The translations under genes and the position numbers were made by a program. Positions 18,031 to 27,163 of a DNA stretch of 53,884 nt are shown here, one piece after another. The stretch is from positions 1-53,884 of the forward strand of contig CAHJWN010000020.1 in the NCBI GenBank assembly GCA_903642265.1, read 5' to 3'. The DNA comes from Acidobacteriaceae bacterium. Lineage in GTDB: Bacteria; Acidobacteriota; Terriglobia; Terriglobales; Acidobacteriaceae. The notes beneath the pieces are model-generated. The model made no database searches. It was given only the letters and a program-made list of their open reading frames with translations, and was not told the origin of the DNA. Every line of letters begins with the position of its first letter. Positions within the stretch are counted from its first letter, which is position 1.

Positions 18031-19440
18031 ATGACTAACGCCGCATCTGCACAGCACTACGACGCAATCATCATCGGTTCAGGCCAGGCTGGAAATCCAC
18101 TCGCCACAGCCTTTGCTGCCGCAGACAAACACGTCGCTCTCGTCGAGCGTGCCGCTGTTGGAGGCACCTGCGTCAACTATGGCTGCACTCCGACCAAGAC
18201 CATGGTCGCCAGCGCCGAAGTCGCTCACTTCGCCCGCCGTGCCTCCCAGTACGGCATTCGTGTCGGCAGCGTCGAAGTCGACATGGCTGTCATCCGCGAC
18301 CGCAAACGCCACATGGTCGACCAGTGGCGCACCGGCAGCGAAAAACGCATCGCCTCCGCAAAGAACATCGACCTCCTTCGTGGCGAGGCCAGCTTCACCG
18401 CTTCAAGGCAGGTCAGCGTAGCAGGGAGCGACGGCACCGCCGCAATCCTTACCTCCGACATCATCGTCATCGACACTGGCCTCACCCCGGCCCCACCCGC
18501 CGTTCCTGGCCTCGCATCCGTCCCGTATCTCGACAACGCAAGCATTATGGAACTCGACGCTTTGCCTGAACACCTCATCGTCCTCGGCGGTGGCTATATC
18601 GGACTCGAGTTTGCCCAGATGTTTCGCCGCTTTGGCAGCCGTGTCACCATCATCCAGAACTCCGCCCAACTCCTGCCTGCAGAAGACGCAGACATCGCCG
18701 AGGCGATCGCAAAGATCCTTACTGAGGACGGCATTGACATCCTCCTCAACGCCCAAACCGCATCGGCCAAACCCTCCGCAGAAGGACTTGAACTCTCGAT
18801 CGACATCTCAGGTCAGGCCCGCATCATCTCAGGCTCCCATCTCCTTGTGGCCGCCGGCCGCAAGCCCAACACCGAGGCCCTACACCTTCAAGCCGCCGGC
18901 ATTGCTACAGATCGCCACGGCTTCATCGTCGTAGACGACAGGCTTCAGACCAACGTCACCGGCATCTATGCCGTAGGCGATGTGAATGGCGGCCCCGCCT
19001 TCACCCACGTCGCCTACGATGACTTTCGAATCCTGAAAGCAAATCTACTCGAAGGTGGCTCCTGCTCCACCAAAAACCGCCTGCTCCCCTACTGCGTCTT
19101 CATCGATCCTCAACTTGGCCGCATCGGTATTGGCGAACGTCAAGCCGCAGAACAAGGCCGCGAAGTCCGCATCGCTCGCTTGCCAATGACCTCCGTAGCC
19201 CGGGCGCTCGAGACCAGCCAGTCCCGCGGCTTCATCAAGGCGCTCGTTGACCCTGCAACTGGCTTCATCCTGGGTGCCGCAGTCCTCGGAGCCGATGGCG
19301 GCGAGATCATGTCCATGATCCAGATCGCCATGATGGGCGGCCTGAAGTACACCGCCCTGCAATCCGCCGTCCTCGCCCACCCCACCTACGCCGAATGCCT
19401 GAACAATCTCTTCTCCAAATTTGAAGATGGCCAGCCATAG
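18031..19440 (+). CDS. FAD-dependent pyridine nucleotide-disulfide oxidoreductase (mercuric reductase-like)
   Basis: The 469-aa protein belongs to the group containing mercuric reductase, dihydrolipoamide dehydrogenase and related reductases. FAD binding is shown by IIIGSGQAG at 13-21. The redox cysteines are Cys47 and Cys52 in GGTCVNYGCTPTK. A second dinucleotide fold has LGGGYIGLE. The C-terminal catalytic pair appears as HPTYAE (His450, Glu455). The N-terminal heavy-metal domain and the C-terminal vicinal cysteines of true MerA are absent, and no mer genes are near, so mercury reduction is unlikely. The start is the ATG at 18031 after GAGG. cyaY follows by 34 nt on the same strand. The substrate is unknown. 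Confidence 0.88.
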   Translation: MTNAASAQHYDAIIIGSGQAGNPLATAFAAADKHVALVERAAVGGTCVNYGCTPTKTMVASAEVAHFARRASQYGIRVGSVEVDMAVIRDRKRHMVDQWRTGSEKRIASAKNIDLLRGEASFTASRQVSVAGSDGTAAILTSDIIVIDTGLTPAPPAVPGLASVPYLDNASIMELDALPEHLIVLGGGYIGLEFAQMFRRFGSRVTIIQNSAQLLPAEDADIAEAIAKILTEDGIDILLNAQTASAKPSAEGLELSIDISGQARIISGSHLLVAAGRKPNTEALHLQAAGIATDRHGFIVVDDRLQTNVTGIYAVGDVNGGPAFTHVAYDDFRILKANLLEGGSCSTKNRLLPYCVFIDPQLGRIGIGERQAAEQGREVRIARLPMTSVARALETSQSRGFIKALVDPATGFILGAAVLGADGGEIMSMIQIAMMGGLKYTALQSAVLAHPTYAECLNNLFSKFEDGQP

Positions 19441-19474
19441 CAGTCACTATACGTCCCCCGCGTAAACTAAACCA

Positions 19475-19810
19475 ATGATCGACGAAGCCACCTTCCGCCG
19501 CGTATCCGACCGCGCCCTTGAATCCCTCAAGCAATCCCTCATCGATGCAGAAGAAGACGGCGGCTTTGAGGCTGAAGACAACAACGGCGTCCTGAACGTC
19601 CTCTTCGAAAATGGTGCCGCCAAGTTCGTCTTCACCCCGAACACGCCCGTCCGCCAGATCTGGATCTCCGCACAGTCCACCAGCTTTAAGCTCGACTGGC
19701 TAGAGACCGCCTCAGCCTTCATCCTCCCGAAGACCGGCGAGGCGCTCAAGCCGCTTACACAACGTCTCCTCCGCGAACAGATCGGCGACGAAAGCATCAC
19801 GCTCAAATGA
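19475..19810 (+). CDS. cyaY: Frataxin-family iron-binding protein CyaY
   Basis: Frataxin/CyaY binds iron and regulates the cysteine desulfurase during Fe-S cluster assembly in the cytoplasm. The 111-aa product has the family's acidic first helix (ESLKQSLIDAEEDGGFEAED) and the conserved sheet motif KFVFTPNTPVRQIWIS, matching the frataxin NxQTPxxQIW block. Length and order fit CyaY. It follows the flavoprotein reductase by 34 nt and precedes a B12-binding protein gene. No isc or suf genes are in the window. Confidence 0.85.
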   Translation: MIDEATFRRVSDRALESLKQSLIDAEEDGGFEAEDNNGVLNVLFENGAAKFVFTPNTPVRQIWISAQSTSFKLDWLETASAFILPKTGEALKPLTQRLLREQIGDESITLK

Positions 19811-19977
19811 TCATGCGCCAGCTACCCGGCCGGTCTTCATTCTGAGCGCAGGATGAATCCTCGCATCGGTTGCCACCATTCAGTTCCAAGTGCCTCATGC
19901 GTCTCGCCCCTGTCGTATGCGATGGATAAGAGGTACGACGCCAATCCTGCACACGCCAACGTATACTCCGACCACAG

Positions 19978-20394
19978 ATGGCTCGCACTAGTCCAATCCG
20001 CGTCCTCGTCGCTAAACCCGGCCTCGACGGCCATGACCGCGGCGCAAAAATCATTGCCCGAGCCCTCCGTGACGCCGGCATGGAAGTCATCTACACCGGC
20101 CTTCGCCAAACACCCGAGATGATTGTCTCCGCCGCCATCCAGGAAGACGTCGACTGCATCGGTCTCTCCATTCTTTCGGGAGCCCACACCGTCATCGTTC
20201 CCCGCATTACCCAGTTACTGCGGGAGCAGCATGCAGAAGACATCCTTGTCGTCCTTGGCGGCATGATTCCTGATCAGGATGCCGAAGCGATGAGAGCAAG
20301 CGGAGTGGCTGCCATCTTCGGCCCGGGCACACCCCTGGACACTACCGTTGACTTCATCCGCAACAACATCAAGCCCCGCACGATCGCCCTGTAA
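19978..20394 (+). CDS. Stand-alone cobalamin (B12)-binding domain protein, methylmalonyl-CoA mutase small-domain type
   Basis: The 138-aa protein consists of one B12-binding domain like the C-terminal part of methylmalonyl-CoA mutase. The base-off binding signature is complete: Asp17-x-His19-x-x-Gly22 in [10 protein letters not shown], then SILSG (Ser64, Leu66 region) and the GG of VLGGMIP. In some bacteria and archaea the mutase is split, with this domain as the small subunit and a separate large substrate-binding subunit, but no large subunit lies in this window. It could alternatively serve another mutase or a B12-dependent sensor. No ribosome-binding site stands out. Confidence 0.88.
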   Translation: MARTSPIRVLVAKPGLDGHDRGAKIIARALRDAGMEVIYTGLRQTPEMIVSAAIQEDVDCIGLSILSGAHTVIVPRITQLLREQHAEDILVVLGGMIPDQDAEAMRASGVAAIFGPGTPLDTTVDFIRNNIKPRTIAL

Positions 20395-20410
20395 CCCACA
20401 CGTGAACCTC

Positions 20411-20440
20411 ATGCACCCCGTGCATTGCGTTTCTCTTTTT
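20411..20440 (+). terminator. Possible intrinsic terminator after the B12-binding protein gene
   Basis: ATGCAC (20411-20416) pairs with GTGCAT (20420-20425) around a three-base loop. A T-rich tract TTCTCTTTTT ends at 20440. It lies 16 nt after the stop, between convergent genes. The stem is short and the T-tract is offset by five bases. Confidence 0.4.
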
Positions 20441-20480
20441 CAGCATGGGCGGGAACAACAGTCTCATACCGCTTATGTAC

Positions 20481-22226
20481 TTAGAACGTGACCGACAGAC
20501 CAGCCTCAAGCGTCCTCGGACTCTGCGCCAGGAACAGCGTGTTCCCATCCGACGACAAAAATGGCCGATACCCCTGTGCCAGCAGGTTCGTCACGTTTAC
20601 AACTCCTTCAAGCCCGGGAGGGAGCATTCTTCCTAAATGAACTGGCTGCCGCACTGCAAAGCTCAGGTAAGCCTGGTCGCTGAAGGCCCGATACGAATCG
20701 ACTGCAGTCACAAGGCCGACTGGCTGCCAGTGGTACGCCGCTCGCAAACGCGTTCCGCTGCGCGCCACACGACCCTTCAAGGCGAACGTCGCCGACTGAC
20801 CCGCAACCTTCTGTAGCCCACCAGCCGCATCGGACAGCGACATCCCATCTGCCACACCACGTCCCGAAAGTGCCGAGCCTGAGCTGTACTCCACCGCCGC
20901 CCAGAGTCCCTGGCCCAACGGCTCGCTCAGCATCAGATTCACACCCCTCGTACTGTATGCCGGACCGATAAATCGGAAGCTCCCCGTCGATGGATCTTCC
21001 AGCACACCACCCACACCCGCCGAGACGTTACCTTCCAACAAGCCGCCGCCACCGATCGCCGGATGATCCAGCGAATCGTGGTACAGCGCGACCTGCGCTA
21101 TACCTGGCCCGACCTTACGAGAAACCGTGATCTCCTGGTGCCGTCCATGCTCGACATCCACTGCTTTGCCGTCCGTCACTGCAACCGGAACATCGCGCTC
21201 AATGGCGTCGAGGTCCGCAAAACTCTGCAGGTCTCGCGCAGTCGCCATTCGGTAACCCACCGTCCACGCCCCTGTCGCCTGCACCGCGACCCGAATAAAT
21301 GGCGCTGCTCCAGCAACAGTCCTGATCGTGCGAACGGCATAAACTTCGCTGCCAGCCTCGACCTTTATGGTGTCGCCAAACGCCATCTGCTCCGCGCTTG
21401 CCATCTGCATCGAAGCCACGCCCAGACCCACATCCTCGCCGCCGCCGGAGCTGATCAGCTCCGGATGATTCTGATAATCCAAAATCGTCCGCGTCGATCC
21501 CGCAAACCCAAGCTGCCGTCCAAAGCCTGCGTCAATCTCCGTCGATGGCCCCACTCCGATGGGTGCCGTTGGCAAACCGACATCCATCCGAAGCAGCAAG
21601 TCTGACCCGTCCATCATCTCGCGGTTCTGCGAAAGAATGTTGTGCGTCCCGCCGTGTCCGAACTCGCCATCGCCGCTGCTGAATTCAGCCTTCGTCCTGA
21701 TCTCCTCATGCCGACCCTCGGCCGCGCTTGAAGACATCATTACCGGCGTTCCATCATCAAGGACCCGCAGCATCGGCCGGTTCGCCGACGAGCGCAGCGT
21801 CCACTTCCAGTCATCGCCCGGCTCATCGGATTTGCGTCGCTCCGCCGGCAGCCATGCTGACGCATCGAACAACGTCGCTAGCGTCAGGTTCACCACCGCC
21901 CACTTGCCTGAGGTGAGCTGCAGATTGTCTTTTGTAGAAGAGATGAAGAGTGCTGCCGAAGCCTGCACTGCATACTTGCCAGGAAGTAGCCCAACAATCG
22001 AGTACCGCCCGTGCATGTCCGTAAATGCCGTCTTCGGAGCATCGAGACCGGCAGTCATCACCTGGACCAGTGCACCAGCCTGCACTATGCCTTGTACATC
22101 GCGCACGACGCCGGTTACCGCCGCATTGGACGTTGCCGCCGACGCCGTCCCCGAAGCGCAAATCGCTACCGCCACCATCACTGGAAACAGGAACGTCGCG
22201 CCGAATTGCCCTGCCCTAAGCTGCAC
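20481..22226 (-). CDS. Outer-membrane protein with carboxypeptidase-regulatory domain and TonB-receptor-like barrel
   Basis: The 581-aa product has a signal peptide (residues 1-31, ending ASGTASAAT). A carboxypeptidase-regulatory-like Ig fold follows (about 35-115: GVVRDVQGIVQAGALVQV...DMHGRYSIVGLLPGKY), then a long region rich in alternating residues that ends with the typical barrel terminus (NVTNLLAQGYRPF...LEAGLSVTF). This is the layout of the OmpA-related/TonB-dependent transporters abundant in Acidobacteria, but it is shorter than the 1000-aa members and I see no clear plug domain or TonB box. The start is the GTG at 22226, seven bases after GAGG. The cargo is unknown. Confidence 0.7.
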   Translation of the reverse strand: MQLRAGQFGATFLFPVMVAVAICASGTASAATSNAAVTGVVRDVQGIVQAGALVQVMTAGLDAPKTAFTDMHGRYSIVGLLPGKYAVQASAALFISSTKDNLQLTSGKWAVVNLTLATLFDASAWLPAERRKSDEPGDDWKWTLRSSANRPMLRVLDDGTPVMMSSSAAEGRHEEIRTKAEFSSGDGEFGHGGTHNILSQNREMMDGSDLLLRMDVGLPTAPIGVGPSTEIDAGFGRQLGFAGSTRTILDYQNHPELISSGGGEDVGLGVASMQMASAEQMAFGDTIKVEAGSEVYAVRTIRTVAGAAPFIRVAVQATGAWTVGYRMATARDLQSFADLDAIERDVPVAVTDGKAVDVEHGRHQEITVSRKVGPGIAQVALYHDSLDHPAIGGGGLLEGNVSAGVGGVLEDPSTGSFRFIGPAYSTRGVNLMLSEPLGQGLWAAVEYSSGSALSGRGVADGMSLSDAAGGLQKVAGQSATFALKGRVARSGTRLRAAYHWQPVGLVTAVDSYRAFSDQAYLSFAVRQPVHLGRMLPPGLEGVVNVTNLLAQGYRPFLSSDGNTLFLAQSPRTLEAGLSVTF

Positions 22227-22347
22227 AGCGTTTCCTCTGTGCGTCGATGGCCAACTCCAGAATGCGCAGCCCAAACTACTCCCGGCCTGCCTGCTACTAC
22301 CTGTTCAACCAGCTATCGCAACCGCGTAGCTGTGTCGCACGTACCTT

Positions 22348-24093
22348 CTAGTCGACCGTGAATGGCGCCGACTCTGAAATCTGCTTCTTCGATACGCCAT
22401 CATTGATCTTGATGGTCACTTTATACTTGCCTGGCTGCAAACTCGCAAGCGGCATGCTCTTCTCAAGCGTCACCTGGTCTGCGTTCGGGCTCAGTTTTGT
22501 CGAAGACTCCTGCGTCTGCAACACTGCCTTGTTCGTCGCCATGTCCATCACTTCATAATCGATCGTGGCGTCGTTTTTCTTACTCTTTTCGTCGATTCCC
22601 AAATTATAAACCTGCATCCAGAAATTGAGGTTCTGTCCGCGGTGGAAGATCACGGGCACTGCAGCGCCCGTCGGGACCCGCGGCCTGATGCGGGTGTTGC
22701 CGATCACAAAATTTCCCGCGCCAATATCCTTGCTCGGCACCCGCTCCATCTGGTCTGCAAGGATCAACGAAGACGTTGCAAGCTGCTCATCGTCATACTT
22801 CGGCACGTTGATGCTGCGCGACCAGGTGCCTACGTGGTCAGGATTGTTGACGTCCTTGATCACAATGTCCACGCGGTAGAGTCCCGGACGCAGCGGAAGC
22901 GACTTCCAGTAAACCGACGCGTTGTTTTTCGAACGCTGCAGCAACTCGCTCGGTGTCTGCACACTTACCGTGTCCTCGAACGTCTGGATCGGCTTGTGAT
23001 TCAGATTCGTCACGCGTCCCAGGATGTTTACCGTCCCCATCGCAACGCCGTCCTTGTTCGAGAACGTGATATCGCTGTTCTTCAGCGACAGCGTCAACGG
23101 CACCAGGATCGTGTCGTTCGTCACCTTTACATAGTCCGTCCGCACATCGAACAGAAATGGAGGCCCGGTCAAAATCTTCGAGCTTGTGAGGAACTGCTCC
23201 ATGTCCTTGAACTTGATCGGTGGTGGTGCAAACAGCTTCGAGAACGTGTCCAGCCGGTCGAACTGCTTGCTCTGGTTCATGGCCGACATCGGCCCCTTCC
23301 CAAGCTGTTCCAAACCGCCGCCGCTAAACCGGTCAGCCTTCTTCGATTGACCCTGCTCTTCCGACTGCGTCAGACCCGCACCCGGAACCGTCTTCAACGC
23401 GTCTTTTTCCGAACGGTCGATCGTCGCGTGATAATCGCCGCACATGCAGGTGTCCACAAACTCGATGTCGATGTTATCGCCAATACCCTCCAAGTACCGG
23501 TAATGCCATGTCTCGAACGGGAAGGTCGCAGTCTCGCCGCCGCCCTCTTCCTGTGGCCGCTCATAGTTGCCGCCACTCGGATGAGCATCAATGCTGTCCG
23601 GCTTGCCATAGGCAATGTAGATATGTCCGCGGTCCGTCTTCCAGCCCGGCTTGCCCGCCGCAAAATGCTCATCGGCATAGGCGATACGCGCATAGTGCTC
23701 TTCACGGAATTCGTTGTCGGGCGAATCAGGATTCGGGTTGCGTCGCAGCCAGAACTGCTCAATAAACTGGTCCCGTTCCTCGTCATTGCTCAGGCTTTTA
23801 AATGCCTGCAGCTCCGTATCCGTGATGATCCAATGCACGTCCTCATCGATCCACTTCTTGTAAACGCCGTGCAGTTCGCCCTTGATCTCTTTCTGCTGCT
23901 TAAAGCGTTCTTTGTCCGTCAACCGGCGCTTCAGGGGATCGGGCTTCTCTTCAGTCGGCGGAACCTTGGTCACACCATCCGGCGCAGGTTGCGTTGTTTG
24001 CCCATGCACCGCACGGCCAGCAAACGCAGCCAGGGACAGCATGATGAGAGTGGACGGAACAAGGACGGACAGAGGCCGACGGGAAGACTTCAT
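22348..24093 (-). CDS. Secreted GWxTD domain-containing protein
   Basis: The 581-aa protein has a signal peptide (residues 1-31, ending VHGQ) and a charged linker. The GWxTD domain, found mainly in Acidobacteria and some other phyla and of unknown function, covers about residues 75-240. Its name motif is GWKTD at 150-154 followed by RGHIYIAYGKPD, and the upstream block VHWIITDTELQAFKSLSNDEER is typical. Beta-rich Ig-like segments fill 320-581, and two close cysteines occur in DTCMCGDYH. The start is the ATG at 24093, with AGGAG ten bases upstream, rather than 11 codons earlier. It is likely periplasmic or surface-exposed. Confidence 0.88.
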   Translation of the reverse strand: MKSSRRPLSVLVPSTLIMLSLAAFAGRAVHGQTTQPAPDGVTKVPPTEEKPDPLKRRLTDKERFKQQKEIKGELHGVYKKWIDEDVHWIITDTELQAFKSLSNDEERDQFIEQFWLRRNPNPDSPDNEFREEHYARIAYADEHFAAGKPGWKTDRGHIYIAYGKPDSIDAHPSGGNYERPQEEGGGETATFPFETWHYRYLEGIGDNIDIEFVDTCMCGDYHATIDRSEKDALKTVPGAGLTQSEEQGQSKKADRFSGGGLEQLGKGPMSAMNQSKQFDRLDTFSKLFAPPPIKFKDMEQFLTSSKILTGPPFLFDVRTDYVKVTNDTILVPLTLSLKNSDITFSNKDGVAMGTVNILGRVTNLNHKPIQTFEDTVSVQTPSELLQRSKNNASVYWKSLPLRPGLYRVDIVIKDVNNPDHVGTWSRSINVPKYDDEQLATSSLILADQMERVPSKDIGAGNFVIGNTRIRPRVPTGAAVPVIFHRGQNLNFWMQVYNLGIDEKSKKNDATIDYEVMDMATNKAVLQTQESSTKLSPNADQVTLEKSMPLASLQPGKYKVTIKINDGVSKKQISESAPFTVD

Positions 24094-24453
24094 GAAAGGG
24101 GTGCTCCTGAATCTCTGCTGCAACAATCTTGACTGCGGGAGATCGCCTTATTGTAGCGCTTCTGCTCCCGCCAGAACCAGGCACGGCCAGCGCACAAAGT
24201 GAACCACCTGCCTGCTCCTGATATCATTTTGACTAATCCAAGAGATCAAAGTAAGCCGTTCGTTTGCCGAAACGATCTCCGTCGCGAGCTTTGCCCCAAA
24301 CTCTTCGTCGCTTTCACCCTGAAACGATTTGCTCAACCCACAATGATTCACGGAACTCCGCACTAACCCGATCCGTATCAGGTAGAACAGACAGTCACTC
24401 CAAACTTACCGCGATTACCCGCACGTCACCCTTCGGGGATCGAGAGAGCAAGA
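24094..24453. other. 360-nt gap between the GWxTD gene and the divergent efflux adaptor gene
   Basis: I see no supported gene. A 71-codon minus-strand frame (24363-24148) has no recognised features. Promoters for both divergent genes must lie here, but no hexamer pair with good spacing stands out. The only translation signal is the weak GAGAG before the adaptor ATG at 24454. Confidence 0.4.
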
Positions 24454-25857
24454 ATGAGCGTCAAAAAAGTCATTATCCTGGTTGTCGTCCTGATTGTCGT
24501 GGCCGGCGTAGTCTTCGGCACCATTCGCCACAATGCTGCTAGTGTTACCGCTGTTTCAACCGCCAAGGTCACGCACGAAGATCTTCTCTCCGTCGTTAGT
24601 GGAACCGGCCAGATCAAACCTAAGACCTACGTCAACATCGGTGCCACCGCCTTTGGCCGCATCACGCACCTCTACGTCAAGGAAGGCGACCACGTTAAGA
24701 AGGGGACCACCCTGGCCACCCTCGAAAACGTTCAGCCTGAGTCCACCGTCTCTGCACAGCAGGCTACGATAGCCTCCTCGAGGACGGACGTGAACTCCTT
24801 TGTCGCCGCCGAGCAGACCGCCGACGCAAACATTACGCAGGGCAAAGCCGACCTCGTTCAGAAGAAGGCAGACTACGATCGAGCCCTCGCTCTCTACAAC
24901 GAGAAGCTGATCGCCCGGCAGGATTACGACTCCAAGAAAGCTGCGTACGACGTCTCCGTCGCTACGCTTGCGCAGCGCCAGGCTGCTCTTGCCCAGGCAC
25001 AGGCCCAGACCGCCTCACAGCGCGCCAAGGTCAATCAGGCCATGGCCAGTCAGCGCTCCAATTACGACGCCCTCGATAAAACCATCAGCCGCGCACCCTT
25101 TGACGGCCTGGTCACCAACGTCCCCGTCCGTGAAGGCGAAACCATGGTCACCGGCATCCAGAACGCCGAGGGCTCCACCCTCATGACCCTGGCCGACATG
25201 TCTGTCGTCACCGCGGAAGTCAAGGTCGATGAAACCGACATCGTCAACATCAAGCTCGATCAGACAGTGGACGTCACGGTCGATGCCCTTCCCGGCCGCA
25301 TCTTCAAGGGCCACGTCACCAACGTCGGCGATCAGGCCCTGCTTCGCACCACCGGCATCGCTACCAGCCAGAGCACCACTGGCACCGAAGAAGCAAAGGA
25401 CTTCAAAGTTGTAGTCACCATCGACAACATCCCGCAGGATCAGGACGAGCTCCGTCCTGGTCTCTCCGCGACCGCCAAGATCACCACCGCCCACAAGCCC
25501 GACGCGCTCACGATCCCCATTCAGGCGCTCGTGCAGCGCGATCCTGCTGCCGAAAAGGTCTTCTACGATAACTCCGGCAAAGCTCCGACCGTCAGCACCT
25601 CGGGCTCATCCTCAAAGAACAAAACCGTCACCAGCCAGGGTGTCTACGTCATCTCGAAAAATGCCAAGGGCAAGCTAGTCGTCGACTTCAGACCCGTCAC
25701 CACCGGCATCACCGGAAGCACGGACATCGAAGTTCTAAGCGGCCTTAAGGAAGGTGATGAGATCGTCACCGGCCGCTACAAGGTCCTGCGCAATCTCGCC
25801 AGCGGTACCAAGATCAAGGAAGACAACTCCGCCGAAGTCACCACTACGGATAGCTAG
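24454..25857 (+). CDS. Efflux periplasmic adaptor (HlyD/MacA type)
   Basis: The 467-aa membrane-fusion protein has an N-terminal membrane anchor (residues 4-22). A lipoyl/barrel-sandwich half follows (GTGQIKPKTYVNIGATAFGRITHLYVKEGDHVKKG), then a long helical hairpin (about 105-210, rich in Ala/Gln), the second lipoyl half (ISRAPFDGLVTNVPVREGE), a beta-barrel and a membrane-proximal domain. It resembles MacA, which links an inner-membrane MacB-type ABC transporter to TolC. An ATPase gene follows 108 nt downstream, but no permease or outer-membrane channel gene is present. A 13-residue Ser/Gly/Lys insert lies near 375-390. Confidence 0.92.
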   Translation: MSVKKVIILVVVLIVVAGVVFGTIRHNAASVTAVSTAKVTHEDLLSVVSGTGQIKPKTYVNIGATAFGRITHLYVKEGDHVKKGTTLATLENVQPESTVSAQQATIASSRTDVNSFVAAEQTADANITQGKADLVQKKADYDRALALYNEKLIARQDYDSKKAAYDVSVATLAQRQAALAQAQAQTASQRAKVNQAMASQRSNYDALDKTISRAPFDGLVTNVPVREGETMVTGIQNAEGSTLMTLADMSVVTAEVKVDETDIVNIKLDQTVDVTVDALPGRIFKGHVTNVGDQALLRTTGIATSQSTTGTEEAKDFKVVVTIDNIPQDQDELRPGLSATAKITTAHKPDALTIPIQALVQRDPAAEKVFYDNSGKAPTVSTSGSSSKNKTVTSQGVYVISKNAKGKLVVDFRPVTTGITGSTDIEVLSGLKEGDEIVTGRYKVLRNLASGTKIKEDNSAEVTTTDS

Positions 25858-25887
25858 GTCTACGGGTAGCCAGATTTACTGGAAGGA

Positions 25888-25913
25888 TCAGGATTCGGGA
25901 ACCGATATCCTGA
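25888..25913. repeat. Intergenic hairpin between adaptor and ATPase genes
   Basis: TCAGGAT (25888-25894) pairs with ATCCTGA (25907-25913) around a 12-base loop, in the 108-nt gap between the two genes. No T-tract follows. It may be an intercistronic mRNA structure. Confidence 0.35.
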
Positions 25914-25965
25914 AATCCTCGTATTCACACTTGAGCGATGTCTCACCCTAACGCCGGAGAACCTG

Positions 25966-26730
25966 ATGTCTACTGAAGTAGCCGAACCCCTCACTGAGTT
26001 TCGCCCTAACGCGAATGGCCCGGAAGCAGGTGACGTCATCGTCACCGACGCACTCTGGAAGACCTACGAAATGGGTGACCAGCAGGTAAACGCTCTCCGA
26101 GGCGTCAATCTCCGCATAAAGCACAATGAGTACGTCGCGATCATGGGCCCGTCCGGCTCCGGTAAATCCACCCTGATGAATCTCATCGGCTGCCTCGACT
26201 CACCCTCGAAGGGCAAGTACTGGCTTAACGGCCACGACGTCTCCCAGCTGAATGACGACGAACTTGCCCGGATTCGCAATAAGGAGATCGGCTTCGTTTT
26301 CCAGACCTTCAACCTGCTCGCCCGCGCCACCTCGCTCCATAACGTTGAACTGCCCCTCATCTACAACGGCACACCCGCCGCCGAACGCATCGCGCGCGCC
26401 AAGGCTGTGCTCGAATCGGTAAACCTCGGCACCCGCATGATGCACAAGCCCAACGAGCTCTCCGGTGGTCAGCGCCAGCGTGTCGCCATTGCCCGCGCTC
26501 TCGTCAACAAACCTTCGATCATCCTTGCCGACGAACCCACCGGAAACCTTGACTCCAAAACGGGCGTCGAGATCATGGCCCTCTTTGACGACCTCCACGC
26601 GAAAGGCAACACCATCGTTGTCGTGACCCACGAGCCCGACATCGCCGAATACGCACACCGCGTCGTCACCATCCGCGACGGTGCCGTCGCCTCCGACCAC
26701 CCGTCCTCCCGCTTCGTCAACAAACAATAA
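25966..26730 (+). CDS. MacB/LolD-type ABC transporter ATP-binding protein
   Basis: The 254-aa ATPase has Walker A GPSGSGKS at 61-68, Q-loop VFQTFNLL, signature LSGGQ at 165-169 and Walker [14 protein letters not shown], all typical of the MacB/LolD/FtsE group that energises FtsX-type permeases. MacB normally fuses this domain to a permease; here the protein is the ATPase alone, with a 25-residue N-terminal extension. Together with the upstream adaptor it should form an efflux or lipoprotein transport system, but the permease is missing locally. The ribosome-binding site GGAGA lies six bases upstream of the ATG. Confidence 0.93.
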   Translation: MSTEVAEPLTEFRPNANGPEAGDVIVTDALWKTYEMGDQQVNALRGVNLRIKHNEYVAIMGPSGSGKSTLMNLIGCLDSPSKGKYWLNGHDVSQLNDDELARIRNKEIGFVFQTFNLLARATSLHNVELPLIYNGTPAAERIARAKAVLESVNLGTRMMHKPNELSGGQRQRVAIARALVNKPSIILADEPTGNLDSKTGVEIMALFDDLHAKGNTIVVVTHEPDIAEYAHRVVTIRDGAVASDHPSSRFVNKQ

Positions 26731-27163
26731 CTCCGCCCAAATCCCCGGGCACCCCACGCGCCGACACTTCAGCCCCCCTTCGCCACTACTCCGGGTGCCC
26801 CATGTTCGCGACAGTCTCACTGTCGCTAACGTGGTAATTTTCGCGGCAGCGAAAATCCCTTCCCACCCCTCCTGCTCCCACACCGCAACCCTGAGCAAAG
26901 GAAGCGCCACCAGACCTTCCATCCCTTAAATCAGCTGGAAACACTTGACAACTACGTCTTCCAGAAGCCCGCCCAACTCCGCATCTACGAGAACCGCACA
27001 AAAAGAAGTCTTGGCCCAACACCTCTCCTTTGAAGGCTTTGGACCTAAAAAAGGGAGTGGGTACGGGGCCCGGCAGTGGTCAAATCTGTACCACCGCAGG
27101 TTCATCCAAATAAAACAGGAATACCAGCACCAAAGTAAACTGACCTCTGGTGAAATAAATCCT
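26731..27163. other. 433-nt gap between the ABC ATPase and tolQ, with repeat elements
   Basis: The first third holds repeat copy 2 and a second hairpin (26791-26856) and, at 26743-26757, a partial related box (CCCCGGGCACCCC). From about 26870 to 27163 nothing recognisable is seen; the tolQ frame is open upstream of its start but lacks family-like sequence there. The promoter of the tol cluster must lie in this gap. TAAACT at 27136-27141 is a possible -10 without a matching -35. Confidence 0.5.
26791..26856. repeat. GTGCCCC-box palindromic repeat, copy 2, with adjoining hairpin
   Basis: CCGGGTGCCCC (26791-26801) is identical to copy 1 at 12385. The following hairpin is long: CCAT-GTT-C-GCGACAG (from 26800) pairs with CTGTCGC-T-AAC-GTGG (to 26834) around TCTCA, with one mismatch and one G-T pair. 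A second perfect stem, ATTTTCGC (26837-26844) with GCGAAAAT (26849-26856), follows at once. Copies 1 and 2 share the box and the mismatch position but differ in the upper stem. Confidence 0.65.

Noticed and set aside
18031..19440. Mercury resistance (merA)
   Set aside because: The N-terminal metal-binding domain and C-terminal cysteine pair are absent and no mer genes are nearby.
22642..24132. 496-codon open frame on the plus strand opposite the GWxTD gene
   Set aside because: It is antisense to a gene with clear domain motifs, has very basic, biased composition (Arg/His/Leu-rich) and no family features; typical of GC-rich shadow frames.
24148..24363. 71-codon minus-strand ORF upstream of the GWxTD gene
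   Set aside because: No ribosome-binding site, no homology recognised, and it fills a divergent promoter region.
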